DNA from: Porphyrobacter sp.
GTDB taxonomy: Bacteria > Pseudomonadota > Alphaproteobacteria > Sphingomonadales > Sphingomonadaceae
DNA: 64,000 bases
Direction: 5' to 3'
Assembly: GCA_027531395.1 (NCBI GenBank)
Contig: JAPZRO010000001.1
Coordinates: forward strand, 248,001 to 312,000
How positions within the stretch are numbered: position 1 is the first letter of the stretch; every line of letters begins with the position of its first letter. The position numbers were made by a program, and so were the translations under genes. Under the pieces are notes generated by a model that saw only the letters and a program-made list of their open reading frames with translations, was not told the origin of the DNA and did not search any database. Below, one piece after another: positions 1 through 8,412 of this stretch.

Positions 1-626
1 GCGATCCGGCGGAAGCGATTGCCGCCGGCGGTGATGACGAGGCGTGGATCATGCTGCGCGGGATCGAACAATTGCCCGCCTATCGCGCGCTGCTCCACCG
101 CCTGCTGGCCGAACTCGCCCCGGTGATCGCGCCGGCGACCGGGCCGGTGCGCGACATCAAGGGCTTCGTTTTCGTCTCCGCGCCCGGCACCCACACCCCG
201 TTCCACTTCGATGCCGAGTACAACATCCTGTTCCAGATCGCCGGAACCAAGGTCTTCGCTACCTGCCCGCCCGCCCCGCCGTTCCTCGATCTGGCGCGGC
301 GCGAGGCCTACCACCTTGCCGGCGAGAACATGCTGTCGTGGGAGCCCGGGTTCGCGGAGGCCGAGCAGCACCACCACCTGATGCCGGGCGATGCGCTGTT
401 CGTGCCCTTTGCCGCGCCGCACCGGGTGCTGGCCGGCGATGCGCCCTCGGTATCGCTCTCGGTCACCTGGCAGAGCCGCGCCAGCCGCGCCGAGGTCGAG
501 GCGCTGGCGCTCAATCCGGTGCTGCGGCGCTGGGGCCTGCCGGCGCATGATCCGGCCGAAGCGCGCGGTGCCCCGTGGCTGCGCGCGGCGGCGAGCCGGA
601 TCGGGCAGCGGATCGGCCTGTTATGA
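1..626 (+). CDS. Cupin/JmjC-like Fe(II) oxygenase domain protein, 5' end missing
   Basis: The reading frame is open to the left edge (first whole codon at base 3), so the true start lies outside; the first ATG inside is at 51. The visible part has a double-stranded beta-helix signature: an HxD pair in THTPFHFDAEYN, about 42 residues after the ATG at 51, and a distal histidine after the typical MPGDALFVPFAAPHRV turn. This matches the cupin_8/JmjC group, in which two His and one Asp hold Fe(II) and 2-oxoglutarate is usually the co-substrate. The substrate is not predictable. The stop codon overlaps the next start as ATGA, so it is translationally coupled to the acyltransferase-like gene at 623. 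Confidence 0.75.
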   Translation, partial: DPAEAIAAGGDDEAWIMLRGIEQLPAYRALLHRLLAELAPVIAPATGPVRDIKGFVFVSAPGTHTPFHFDAEYNILFQIAGTKVFATCPPAPPFLDLARREAYHLAGENMLSWEPGFAEAEQHHHLMPGDALFVPFAAPHRVLAGDAPSVSLSVTWQSRASRAEVEALALNPVLRRWGLPAHDPAEARGAPWLRAAASRIGQRIGLL

Positions 627-1831
627 AGCCCCATCCCGAGCCTGCTTTTTTCCCGGCCCCGACCCCCGCCGCCTGGCTGCACCCCGAGCCCCGCGGAGGT
701 GCTGACGCGCTGACGGTCGATTTCCTGCGGCCCTCGGGCCTGCCCGCCGCCGAGCGCGCGCAATGGGCGCGGCTCAGCGCGCGGGCCGCGCCGGGCAATA
801 TCTTCGCGCAGGACTGGTTCATGGAGCCCGCCCTGCGCCACTGCGGCGAGGCCGCGACGCTGCGGCTTGCGGTGGTGCGGCAGGGCTCGGGCGAATGGCT
901 CGGCGCGCTGCCGCTGGTGTTCGAGACCCGCATCGGGCGCTTCCCGCTGCCGGGGCTGCATAGCTGGCGCGCAACCAACCAGTTCCTTGCCACGCCGCTG
1001 GTGCTGCCCGGCGCCGAGAAAGCCTTCTGGCACAGCCTGCTGGCGCGGCTCGACCGCAGCCCGGGCCTCGCACTGGCGCTGTGCTGCGACGATCTGCCGA
1101 TGGATGATCCGGCCACGCTGGCGCTGGTGAGCCTGTGCGCCGAACAGGAGCGGACGATCGAGACGCTCGACCGCTTCGTGCGCCCCGCGCGCCTTTCGGG
1201 GATGCGCAAACCCGGCGACCCGCGCGCCCTGCGCAAGCTCGACCGGCGGCTCGACGGGCTGGAGCGGAAGCTGGCGCAGGCGCTCGGGCCGGTCAGCGTG
1301 GTGATGCACACCGCCGCCGAGGACAGCGAGGCGTGGATCGCCGCCTTCCTCGCGCTCGAACGCGCGGGCTGGAAGGGCCGGGCGCGCAGCGCGCTGGCCT
1401 GTGCGCCGGGCAGCGCCGGGCTGTTCCGCGAGGCGATCCGCCACGGCCACCGGATCGGCGCGGCGCGGCTCGCGAGCCTGCGCGCGGGCGACCGGATCGT
1501 CGCCATGTCGAGCTGGTTCGTCGCCCACGGCCATGGCTTCGGCTTCAAGATGACCCATGACGAGGCATGGCGGCATTGCGCGCCCGGGCGGCTGCTGATG
1601 CGGCGGGTCGGGCGGCTCAGCGCGGGCGAAGCGCCGCTGCTGTTCGATACCTGCGCCCCGGCGGGCACCCCGACCGACGCGCTGTGGCCGGACACGCGCA
1701 CGCTCGGCAGCTTCGCCGTGGCGATCGGCGGGCGCACCCGGCGCGGGGCCCTGCGCGCCCTGCTCGATGCCCGCACCCGCTGGCACGACCGCCACAGACG
1801 GCCGGAGGAAGGGCCTCCCGAAACCGCTTGA
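623..1831 (+). CDS. FemAB/GNAT-type (BioF2-like) acyltransferase
   Basis: A 402-residue protein resembling the acetyltransferase-like proteins that carry two GNAT folds in tandem (FemAB/CelD/BioF2-like). Supporting features are the basic stretch RKLDRRLDGLERKLAQ before the second half, and the segment GDRIVAMSSWFVAHGHGFGFKMTHDEAWRHCAPGRLLMRRV, which has the usual layout of the C-terminal GNAT core and its acyl-CoA/tRNA-binding turn. The ATG at 623 is chosen because it overlaps the upstream stop (ATGA); an in-frame start at 575 would run inside the upstream gene. The substrate is unknown. Members act in cell-envelope or exopolysaccharide acylation, but that is family knowledge only. Confidence 0.7.
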   Translation: MKPHPEPAFFPAPTPAAWLHPEPRGGADALTVDFLRPSGLPAAERAQWARLSARAAPGNIFAQDWFMEPALRHCGEAATLRLAVVRQGSGEWLGALPLVFETRIGRFPLPGLHSWRATNQFLATPLVLPGAEKAFWHSLLARLDRSPGLALALCCDDLPMDDPATLALVSLCAEQERTIETLDRFVRPARLSGMRKPGDPRALRKLDRRLDGLERKLAQALGPVSVVMHTAAEDSEAWIAAFLALERAGWKGRARSALACAPGSAGLFREAIRHGHRIGAARLASLRAGDRIVAMSSWFVAHGHGFGFKMTHDEAWRHCAPGRLLMRRVGRLSAGEAPLLFDTCAPAGTPTDALWPDTRTLGSFAVAIGGRTRRGALRALLDARTRWHDRHRRPEEGPPETA

Positions 1832-1845
1832 CGCACCCCGCAGGT

Positions 1846-1873
1846 GATATAAATATGATATCATAATTATATC
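1846..1873. promoter_or_regulatory. 28-bp near-perfect palindrome upstream of the SPFH operon
   Basis: The 14-nt left half GATATAAATATGAT faces its reverse complement across a GATATC-type centre; 26 of 28 positions are self-complementary (mismatched pair at 1853/1866). The block is almost pure A/T in a very G/C-rich neighbourhood. It lies 18 nt before the start codon at 1891, with the ribosome binding site GGAG between. This suits an operator overlapping the promoter. The Arc-type protein encoded in the same operon is the obvious candidate ligand (inference). Confidence 0.6.
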
Positions 1874-1890
1874 GCCTTTGGAGATTCGTC

Positions 1891-2796
1891 ATGTCTTCTG
1901 TTGATACCCCTGCCCTCAATCGCAGCCGCGAAGTCCCGGCCACCACCCAGAGCGGCTATGTCATGCTGCTGGTCAGTCTTGCGCTGGTCGCGGTGGCTGG
2001 CTGGCTGTTCATCGGCGGTGTCGTCACCCCCGACGAGCCTGACGGGCTGCAATTGATCGGCGCGGGGCTCACCGGCTTCATCGGCCTGTTCATCCTCACC
2101 GGCTTCTACATGATCAATCCCAACGAGGCCGCGGCGATCCAGCTGTTCGGCGCCTACAAGGGCACCGACCGCAACGAGGGCCTGCGCTGGGTGCTGCCGT
2201 GGCTGGGCAAGACCAAGATCGCGGTGCGCGCCAACAACGTCATCTCGCAGACCATCAAGGTCAACGACGCACGCGGCAACCCGATCGAGATGGCCGCCCA
2301 GGTCGTGTGGCGTGTCACCGACACCGCGCAGGCGCTGTTCGATGTCGACGACTACCGCGAATTCGTCACCGCCCAGATCGAGGCCGCAGTGCGCTCGATC
2401 GGCTCGCGCTACCCCTATGACGACATCGAGCATCTCGAAGTCACCCTGCGCGGCAACCACGACGAAGTCAGCGCCGAGCTGCGGCTCGCGCTGATCGAGC
2501 GGCTTTCGGTGGCGGGGATCACGGTCGACGAATGCGGCCTCACGCACTTGGCCTATGCCCCCGAGATCGCCGGCGCCATGCTGCGCCGCCAGCAGGCCGA
2601 AGCGGTGATCGCGGCGCGCAAGAAGCTGGTCGAAGGCGCGGTCACGATGGTCGAGATGGCGCTCAGCCAGCTCTCCGAGAAGGACGTCGTCCACCTCGAC
2701 GACGAGCGCAAGGCGGCGATGGTCTCGAACCTGATGGTCGTGCTGTGCGGCGAGCGGGAGACCCAGCCGGTGGTCAATGCAGGGTCGCTCTACTGA
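1891..2796 (+). CDS. SPFH (stomatin/prohibitin/flotillin) domain membrane protein
   Basis: A 301-residue protein with two hydrophobic segments near the N-terminus (about residues 28-48 and 54-72), then an SPFH/Band 7 domain starting at [17 protein letters not shown]. The domain includes the usual GLRWVLPWL and [19 protein letters not shown] strands and an alpha-helical end rich in Ala and charged residues ([19 protein letters not shown]). SPFH proteins form oligomeric membrane assemblies that organise microdomains and membrane proteases. First gene of a three-gene operon; the next start is 10 nt after its stop. The leader carries a 28-bp palindrome. Confidence 0.88.
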   Translation: MSSVDTPALNRSREVPATTQSGYVMLLVSLALVAVAGWLFIGGVVTPDEPDGLQLIGAGLTGFIGLFILTGFYMINPNEAAAIQLFGAYKGTDRNEGLRWVLPWLGKTKIAVRANNVISQTIKVNDARGNPIEMAAQVVWRVTDTAQALFDVDDYREFVTAQIEAAVRSIGSRYPYDDIEHLEVTLRGNHDEVSAELRLALIERLSVAGITVDECGLTHLAYAPEIAGAMLRRQQAEAVIAARKKLVEGAVTMVEMALSQLSEKDVVHLDDERKAAMVSNLMVVLCGERETQPVVNAGSLY

Positions 2797-2806
2797 CAAT
2801 CGTGTG

Positions 2807-3022
2807 ATGTCTGCCAGGAAACCCTTTGCCCTGCGCCTCGATCCGGCGCTTCACGATGCGATCCAGCGGCTCGCCGATGCCGAGCTGCGCAGCGTGAACG
2901 CCGAGATCGAGGTGCTGCTGCGCGAGGCGCTGGCGCGGCGCGGGGTGAAGGTCGCCCGCAGCGAGACGCCGAGGCGCGGCCGCCCGCCGGGCACGGCAAG
3001 CGAGGGAAACAGCGATGCGTGA
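2807..3022 (+). CDS. Arc-type ribbon-helix-helix DNA-binding protein
   Basis: A 71-residue protein beginning MSARKPFALRLDPALHDAIQ. This is the N-terminal beta strand followed by two helices of the Arc/MetJ ribbon-helix-helix fold, continuing with SVNAEIEVLLREAL, the classical second helix. The tail is basic and ends in a RRGRPPG AT-hook-like motif. A GTG directly before the ATG (2804) is an alternative start. Automated annotation often calls such proteins antitoxins, but no toxin is present: the neighbours are an SPFH protein and a small membrane protein. Probable role is autoregulation of the operon through the palindrome at 1846-1873 (inference). It overlaps the next gene by 8 nt. Confidence 0.8.
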   Translation: MSARKPFALRLDPALHDAIQRLADAELRSVNAEIEVLLREALARRGVKVARSETPRRGRPPGTASEGNSDA

Positions 3023-3338
3023 TGAAGACAAGCCTTTCATTCTCACACGTTACGGCCGGTGGAGCTTCAAGATCGCCCCGCGCAATGGCGAGGGCTGGCG
3101 TCAGACGCTGATCTGGATGGCATTGCTGGCACCGATCACCGGCGGATTTGTGTGGTTTGTGTCGCACAATCCTGAGGGAACCGCCTTTCATATCGCCCTT
3201 GCGCTCTATGTGGCGGCGATGGCGGCGTGGAGCGCGGGCGGCACCATGTGGATGAAGGCCCGCGCTGATGTCGTCGACATCGACGAACTGCTCAAACTCA
3301 AGCGCGAGGCCGAGCGCAAGAGCCGGCGCGGGCGCTGA
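3015..3338 (+). CDS. Small two-helix membrane protein of the SPFH operon
   Basis: A 107-residue protein with two predicted membrane helices (TLIWMALLAPITGGFVWFV and IALALYVAAMAAWSAGGTMWM). The C-terminus is highly charged (LLKLKREAERKSRRGR). The start codon lies inside the end of the Arc-type gene, so the two are translationally coupled. I do not recognise the family. Its constant company with an SPFH protein suggests a role at the membrane in the same assembly (inference). Confidence 0.7.
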   Translation: MRDEDKPFILTRYGRWSFKIAPRNGEGWRQTLIWMALLAPITGGFVWFVSHNPEGTAFHIALALYVAAMAAWSAGGTMWMKARADVVDIDELLKLKREAERKSRRGR

Positions 3339-3371
3339 GGAACGCGCCGCGCGGTGCGGCGTTGGAAGTCC

Positions 3372-4304
3372 ATGATTTTGCGCTGTCTCTGTGCTGTGCT
3401 GCTGTGCCTCGCGCCGCTCGCGGGCCTCGCCGCGCAGGCGCCGGACGAGCTGGTGCTCGAGGGCGAGAACATCATCACCGTCACCATCGCCGGCCAGCCG
3501 GTGCGGCTCGAGGTGAGCGCGGAGAGCTTCGGGCAGCCGGTGCTCAATCCCGACACCGTCCAGCGCCTGTGGCTGATCCCCGAAACCCGGCGCGGATGGC
3601 GCTTCGGACCGGTGGTGGTGGAAGGCGTGGGGACCACCGCTCCGGTCGACTTCGGCACCGGGGCCGGGCCGGTGCCGCTCGCGCTGTCATGGTCCGATCA
3701 TCCGGCCTCGGCGCGGGCCGACGGCACCATCGGGGTCCACCACCTGCCCTACGAGCGCGTCCGCTTCGTCCTGCGCCCGCCCGCGCCGGCGGAGACCGTG
3801 CAGCGCTTCCCACTGAAGCGCGCCGATGACGGCAATTCCCGGCTCGGCACCGAGGTCACCATCGGCAAGCGGCGACTGATGATGATCTTCACCCCCCACC
3901 GGCGCGAGAACCTCGTCACCGCGCCGACCGCCAATTTCATCGCCACCCATCAGGAAGGCGGCTTTGCCCAAGGGACCGAGGGGATCGCGGTGATGCAGTT
4001 CGGTGTCCAGCGCCCAACCCGGATCATGCGCATCGCCCATCCGATCGAACTGGGCGATCTGCTGGTCGATCGCTTCGCGGTGCGGATCGAGGATTACGGC
4101 GAACCCAGCCGCGTCGGCGAGATCGGCGAGAACGATCCGCGCTTCGAGAAGGGCCGCATCCTCGTCAGCCGCCGCAAGGGGCGCGGGCGACCGGACCTGC
4201 TCACCCGCATCGGCGGCGACCAGATCAGGCATTGCTCGGCGATCACCTATGATCTGGGTGCGGCCGAGATCCGCCTGAGCTGCACCGCGCCGCCCGCCGA
4301 ATGA
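3372..4304 (+). CDS. Secreted protein of unknown function, possibly pseudo-retropepsin repeats
   Basis: The ATG at 3372 follows GGAAG by 6 nt; a GTG at 3354 is the alternative. The protein has 310 residues and starts with a Sec signal peptide (MILRCLCAVLLCLAPLAGLAAQ). The mature part contains a segment like the retropepsin entry strand (ITVTIAGQPVRLEVSAES), where a catalytic DTG would be expected but SAES is found. It is followed by DGTIGVHHLPYERVRFVL, similar to the second strand-loop of such folds. A second weaker copy may end at ITYDLGAAEIRLSC. This fold suggestion is tentative; no function is assigned. The gene ends 4 nt from the convergent bchJ. Confidence 0.6.
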   Translation: MILRCLCAVLLCLAPLAGLAAQAPDELVLEGENIITVTIAGQPVRLEVSAESFGQPVLNPDTVQRLWLIPETRRGWRFGPVVVEGVGTTAPVDFGTGAGPVPLALSWSDHPASARADGTIGVHHLPYERVRFVLRPPAPAETVQRFPLKRADDGNSRLGTEVTIGKRRLMMIFTPHRRENLVTAPTANFIATHQEGGFAQGTEGIAVMQFGVQRPTRIMRIAHPIELGDLLVDRFAVRIEDYGEPSRVGEIGENDPRFEKGRILVSRRKGRGRPDLLTRIGGDQIRHCSAITYDLGAAEIRLSCTAPPAE

Positions 4305-4308
4305 AGCA

Positions 4309-4929
4309 CTAGCCGATGCGGCGGATCGCGTAGCTGCGTCGCGGCAGGAAAGCCTCGGCCGGATCGCTCGCGCGGCACACGCAGTCGGGCGCCACCAGCT
4401 CGCGGTAGAGCCGGGTGAACACCGCCGCATACCAGTGGAACAGGCTGTCGGGCAGCGGGATGGTGTCCCCGGCGGCGGTGCGGTCGATCGCAAAGGCCCA
4501 TGCCCCGCGCGGCGTGAACACGCCCGCGCCCGCAAAGGTCCATGCGTGCTTGCGGATCGCCGCCATCAGCAGCGGCGCGGCGATGAACGCGGGCAGCAGC
4601 CGCAGCAGCCGCACCACCGGAGCGGGGATGCGGTTGGCGATGATGTAGTCCGCGGTGCGCGCGCCGGCTTCCTCGGCGATGACATAGCACCCCATCGGCT
4701 CGTGCAGCGCCAGCCAGCGGTGGAGCCGCAGCGCCTGCATCTCGGGGATCATGTCCTCGCCCGAGGGCAGGGCGTGGATCTGCGCATCAAGCAGGATCGC
4801 GCCGGTTCCGGCGTGGCCCAGGCGTTCCTCCATCACCGCCACCGTCTGGAGCACCGCATTCGGCCCGATCAGCGCCCCCGGATGCATCCCGGGGCGCCGC
4901 CGCCCGAGAATCCGCGCCTCAGTCGACAT
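4309..4929 (-). CDS. bchJ: BchJ-like bacteriochlorophyll biosynthesis protein (V4R family)
   Basis: A protein of 206 residues from the ATG at 4929 (a GTG at 4956 would add nine). Length and features match BchJ: an N-terminal [20 protein letters not shown] segment, a central [24 protein letters not shown] segment and a C-terminal V4R-like region with RASDP. BchJ was named a 4-vinyl reductase; later work on other reductases makes its role more likely accessory in handling Mg-porphyrin intermediates. It directly follows bchE and overlaps its end by 11 nt, the same order as in purple bacteria, which strongly supports the call. Confidence 0.85.
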   Translation of the reverse strand: MSTEARILGRRRPGMHPGALIGPNAVLQTVAVMEERLGHAGTGAILLDAQIHALPSGEDMIPEMQALRLHRWLALHEPMGCYVIAEEAGARTADYIIANRIPAPVVRLLRLLPAFIAAPLLMAAIRKHAWTFAGAGVFTPRGAWAFAIDRTAAGDTIPLPDSLFHWYAAVFTRLYRELVAPDCVCRASDPAEAFLPRRSYAIRRIG

Positions 4930-6532
4930 CGATCCGATCCCGCCGGCGTTCCTCACCCCGCTGCTTCATCTGCTCGCGCACCGCCTCGCGGCGTTCGGCC
5001 GCCTGTGCTGCGCGATCGGCAGCGGTTTCCCAGTCGGTCGCCGCATCGGCGGCGGCGAGGCGGCTTTCGTCGAAATGGAACTCCACCTTCTTGGCGGTCT
5101 GCGGCCCCCAATATCCCGCCTTGCCGAGGTCGTAGAAGGTGCGCTTGAAACCCGCCCTGAGGAAGGCATAGAGGCAGCCCAGCAGATAGCGCCGCCGAAA
5201 GCCCGTCCCGCGCCACGGATAGTGGAACAGCGCCTTGCGCATGTAGAACCGGCGGTAGTTCTTCATCACCCCGTTGAGCAGCTCGCCCCGCTCCATCGCG
5301 GCGGGCTTCATGATCGGCGTGACGAAGTTGTATTTCGAGAAATCATGGACCTCGACCTGGTCCTTCAGCGTCTCGAACAGCGGGGTGTAGGGCCAGGGCG
5401 TGTACATCGCCCAGTTGGCGAGATCGGGCTGCCAGTCCCACGCCATCTGGAAGGTCTCCTCCAGCGTCTCTGGGGTTTCGTTGTCGAGCCCGACGATGAA
5501 CTGCGCCTCAACGAAGATGTCGGCATCGCGCAGCAGCCGGATCGCTTCCTTGTTCTCCTCGACCTTGGTTTCCTTGTTGAACCGGTCGAGCTTCATCTGC
5601 GCGGCGGCTTCCGTGCCGAGGCTGACATGGACGAGGCCGGCCTTGCGGTAGAAGGGCAGCAATTCCTTGTCGCGGTAGATGTCGGTGACGCGGGTGTTGA
5701 TCCCCCACTTCACCTTGTCGGGCAGGCCGCGGTCGATCAGCTCCTGACAGAAGCGGATGAAGGTCTTGCGGTTGATGGTCGGTTCCTCGTCCGCAAGGAT
5801 GAAGAAGCCGACGCCGTGCTTTTCATGCAGCTCCTGGATTTCGTCGACCACGTCCTTGGGATCGCGCACGCGGTAGTCGCGCCAGAACTTCCACTGCGAG
5901 CAGAACGAGCAGGTGAAGGGGCAACCGCGCGCAAGGTTGGGGATGGCGACGCGGGTGCCCAAGGGGATGTAGGTGTACTGGTTCCAGTCGAGGATATCCC
6001 AGTCGGGCTTGATGCTGGCCATGTCCTTGATCGTGTCGGCGGCTTCGGTGGCGACGACCGTCTCGCCCTCGCGGAAGGCGAGGCCCTTGATGGCCCGCGC
6101 TTCGGCGGGAAAGCGCCCTTCCTTGATCGCCGTGAACAGCTCGACCGCGATCTCCTCGCCCTCGCCGCGCACGATCACATCGATATGCGGCGCCTCGGCG
6201 AGCACCTGCGCGTACATGAAGGTCGCGTGGATGCCGCCCAGCACCCGCACCGCTTTGGGCACGGTGAGCGCGGCGACTTCGAGCACGCGTTCGGCGGCGT
6301 AGATGCTCGGCGTGATGGCGGTGGTGCCGACCAGATCGGGCTGGAGCGCGGCCATGCGTTCGGCCAGCTGTTCATCCGAGAGGCCCTCGGTCATCGCGTC
6401 GATGAAGGTGATGTCGTCGAACCCGGCGCGCTTCAGCGGGCCGGTGAGATAGGCGACCCATGCGGGGGGCCAGGTTCCGGCAATTTCGGCCCCGCCGGAA
6501 CGGTAATTGGGATGAACGAACAGAATGCGCAT
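4919..6532 (-). CDS. bchE: Mg-protoporphyrin IX monomethyl ester anaerobic oxidative cyclase
   Basis: A 537-residue protein, the usual BchE length. The N-terminal B12-binding Rossmann part begins [16 protein letters not shown]; the radical-SAM core follows with the cluster motif CPFTCSFC (Cys204, Cys208, Cys211). BchE forms the isocyclic ring E of bacteriochlorophyll using S-adenosylmethionine, cobalamin and a 4Fe-4S cluster, taking the oxygen from water, so it works at low oxygen. It lies 81 nt downstream of a VOC gene on the same strand and is coupled to bchJ. No other photosynthesis gene is in the window, so this pair is outside the main cluster or at its far edge. A degenerate FNR-type box precedes it. 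Confidence 0.95.
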   Translation of the reverse strand: MRILFVHPNYRSGGAEIAGTWPPAWVAYLTGPLKRAGFDDITFIDAMTEGLSDEQLAERMAALQPDLVGTTAITPSIYAAERVLEVAALTVPKAVRVLGGIHATFMYAQVLAEAPHIDVIVRGEGEEIAVELFTAIKEGRFPAEARAIKGLAFREGETVVATEAADTIKDMASIKPDWDILDWNQYTYIPLGTRVAIPNLARGCPFTCSFCSQWKFWRDYRVRDPKDVVDEIQELHEKHGVGFFILADEEPTINRKTFIRFCQELIDRGLPDKVKWGINTRVTDIYRDKELLPFYRKAGLVHVSLGTEAAAQMKLDRFNKETKVEENKEAIRLLRDADIFVEAQFIVGLDNETPETLEETFQMAWDWQPDLANWAMYTPWPYTPLFETLKDQVEVHDFSKYNFVTPIMKPAAMERGELLNGVMKNYRRFYMRKALFHYPWRGTGFRRRYLLGCLYAFLRAGFKRTFYDLGKAGYWGPQTAKKVEFHFDESRLAAADAATDWETAADRAAQAAERREAVREQMKQRGEERRRDRIDVD

Positions 6533-6589
6533 GGGCCGAATCCCCCCTCTTGGATGGTGCCAAGGTGGGGGAGCGGGCGGGATCGCGCT

Positions 6590-6603
6590 TTGCGCTGGAT
6601 CAA
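6590..6603. promoter_or_regulatory. Degenerate FNR/FixK-type box before bchE
   Basis: TTGCGCTGGATCAA matches the FNR-family consensus TTGAT-N4-ATCAA at eight of ten defined positions, with one perfect half-site (ATCAA). It is centred about 64 nt before the bchE start codon. FnrL-type control of bacteriochlorophyll genes under low oxygen is known in purple bacteria. The match is imperfect and could be chance. Confidence 0.35.
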
Positions 6604-6613
6604 AAAGGGAAGC

Positions 6614-7177
6614 TTACCCCTTTGCCGCATGCTCCGCGCGGGCAATCTCGTGCAGCCAGTCGGCGTGGCGGGGGGCTTTCTTGGTCTGGGACCACTCCTC
6701 AAGCATCACCGGAGCGACGCGGGCGAGCTCGGCGTATTGGTCGGGGGTGCCGATATCGGCGGCGAGTTCCACGCGGTGGCCGTTGGGATCGAAGAAGTAG
6801 ATCGACTTGAAGATGCCGTGGTGCGTGGGCCCGAGCACGTCGATGCCCTGCGCTTCGATATGCGCCTTGGCGGCAAGCAGGGCTTCCTCGGACGGCACCT
6901 TCAGCGCCAGATGCTGCACCCATGCCGGGGTGTTCGGGTCCTTGCCCATCTCCGGCTGGTTCGGCAGCTCGAAGAAGGCGAGGATGTTGCCGTTCCCCGC
7001 ATCGAGGAAGATGTGCATGTAGGGATCATACTCGCCGGTCGAGGGCACGTGATCCTCGGCAAAGGCGGTGGTGTAGGTCATGCCGAGCACGCGGGCGTAC
7101 CACTCCACCGTCTCCTTCGCGTCCTTGCAGCGATAGGCGGCGTGGTGGATTCCGGACAGGGCGACGGGGTGGGTCAT
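6614..7177 (-). CDS. VOC-family (glyoxalase/dioxygenase superfamily) protein
   Basis: A 187-residue protein with the paired beta-alpha-beta-beta-beta modules of the vicinal oxygen chelate superfamily. [25 protein letters not shown] opens the first module; [26 protein letters not shown] opens the second, followed by [17 protein letters not shown]. The two His residues and the final Glu (HRVELA) are in the metal-ligand positions of the family. It overlaps hppD by 4 nt (ATGA), so it probably acts in the same aromatic amino-acid degradation pathway. The substrate is unknown. Confidence 0.8.
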   Translation of the reverse strand: MTHPVALSGIHHAAYRCKDAKETVEWYARVLGMTYTTAFAEDHVPSTGEYDPYMHIFLDAGNGNILAFFELPNQPEMGKDPNTPAWVQHLALKVPSEEALLAAKAHIEAQGIDVLGPTHHGIFKSIYFFDPNGHRVELAADIGTPDQYAELARVAPVMLEEWSQTKKAPRHADWLHEIARAEHAAKG

Positions 7178-8289
7178 TCCGCCGGTTCCTCGACAGTGAG
7201 CACCCCGCGGATGATCTGGTCGCGCTCCATGCTTTCGAACAGGGCCTTGAAGTTGCCCTCGCCGAAGCCCTCGTCGCCCTTGCGCTGGATGAATTCGAAG
7301 AACACCGGGCCGACCTGTGCCTGCGCGAAGATCTGGAGAAGGAGGCGGGGCGCGCCGCCTTCCGTGGTGCCGTCGAGCAGGATGCCGCGCATCTTGAGCG
7401 CGTCCACATCCTCGCCGTGACCCGGCAGGCGGCCTTCGAGCATCTCGTAATAGGTCGCGGGCGGCGCGGTCATGAAGGGCACGCCGAGCTTCTGGAGGCG
7501 GTCCCAGCAGGCCACCAGATCGTCGCAGATGAGGGCAATGTGCTGGATGCCCTCGCCGTTGAAGGCGCGCAGGAACTCCTCGATCTGGCCCTTGCCGCCT
7601 TCGCCCTCTTCGTTGAGCGGGATGCGGATCTTGCCGTCGGGCGCGGTCAGCGCCTTGCTGGTGAGGCCGGTATACTCGCCCTTGATGTCGAAGAAGCGGA
7701 TCTCGCGGAAGTTGAACAGGGTCTCGTAGTAATCCGCCCAGTACTTCATGCGGCCGGTGTAGACGTTGTGGGTGAGGTGATCGATGGTGTGGAAGCCCGC
7801 GCCTTCGGGGCGCTTGTCGACGCCGGGGAGATAGTCGAAGTCGATGTCGTAGATGGTGAGGCCGTTACCCTTCTCGGCGCCCTCGTAGCGATCGACCAGA
7901 TAGAGGATCGCCCCGCCGATGCCGCGGATCGCGGGGATGCGCAGTTCCATCACCCCAGTCTGGACCGCGACCGGCTCGGCGCCCTTGGCGATCAGGTGGT
8001 CATAGGCCTTCGCCGCATCGCGCACGCGGAAGGCCATGCCGCAGGCCGAGGGGCCGTGCTCGCGCGCGAAGTACCACGCGGCGCTCTTCGGCTCGTAATT
8101 GGCGATGAGGTTGATGCCGCCCTGCCGCCACAGATGGACGTCCTTGCTCCGATGCTGCGCCACGCGGGTGAAGCCCATCGCTTCGAACACGGGTTCGAGC
8201 ACGCCCTTTTCCGGGGCGCAGAACTCGACGAATTCGAACCCGTCCAGCCCTGCGGGATTGTCGAACAGGTCTTTGGTCGGTGCATTCAT
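7174..8289 (-). CDS. hppD: 4-hydroxyphenylpyruvate dioxygenase
   Basis: A 371-residue protein with two VOC modules. The iron ligands are visible as His171 in [11 protein letters not shown], His250 in [11 protein letters not shown] and Glu332 in [18 protein letters not shown], the last being the most diagnostic HPPD motif. The enzyme converts 4-hydroxyphenylpyruvate to homogentisate in tyrosine catabolism. First gene of a minus-strand run (hppD, VOC, then bchE-bchJ 81 nt later). It is divergent from a VOC/CMD-like operon across a 123-nt gap with a perfect 14-bp palindrome. Confidence 0.95.
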   Translation of the reverse strand: MNAPTKDLFDNPAGLDGFEFVEFCAPEKGVLEPVFEAMGFTRVAQHRSKDVHLWRQGGINLIANYEPKSAAWYFAREHGPSACGMAFRVRDAAKAYDHLIAKGAEPVAVQTGVMELRIPAIRGIGGAILYLVDRYEGAEKGNGLTIYDIDFDYLPGVDKRPEGAGFHTIDHLTHNVYTGRMKYWADYYETLFNFREIRFFDIKGEYTGLTSKALTAPDGKIRIPLNEEGEGGKGQIEEFLRAFNGEGIQHIALICDDLVACWDRLQKLGVPFMTAPPATYYEMLEGRLPGHGEDVDALKMRGILLDGTTEGGAPRLLLQIFAQAQVGPVFFEFIQRKGDEGFGEGNFKALFESMERDQIIRGVLTVEEPAE

Positions 8290-8316
8290 CGCGGGCGCTC
8301 CCTCGTCAGCGAGATA

Positions 8317-8330
8317 GTTTCAATTGAAAC
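8317..8330. promoter_or_regulatory. Perfect 14-bp palindrome between hppD and the divergent operon
   Basis: GTTTCAATTGAAAC reads the same on both strands. It sits in the 123-nt divergent gap, 28 nt upstream of hppD and 83 nt upstream of the gene at 8413. This is a suitable operator for one dimeric regulator (MarR, IclR or TetR type) controlling both directions. No regulator gene is adjacent, so its identity is open. Confidence 0.55.
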
Positions 8331-8412
8331 CATCTACCCTAAACGGGCGATTCGCGCAAGCAATTGCCAGCCGCGCGCGAAGCGGGCAGTCTTGCGCCAG
8401 AGGAGAGCGGCG

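Noticed and set aside
2807..3022. Toxin-antitoxin antitoxin
   Set aside because: Ribbon-helix-helix proteins are often annotated so, but both neighbours are membrane proteins unlike any known toxin, so a plain regulator is more likely.
4751..7420. 889-codon open frame on the plus strand opposite bchE, bchJ and the VOC gene
   Set aside because: Antisense shadow of GC-rich coding sequence; its composition (Leu/Val/Asp/Arg-rich without domains) and the firmly identified genes on the other strand exclude it.
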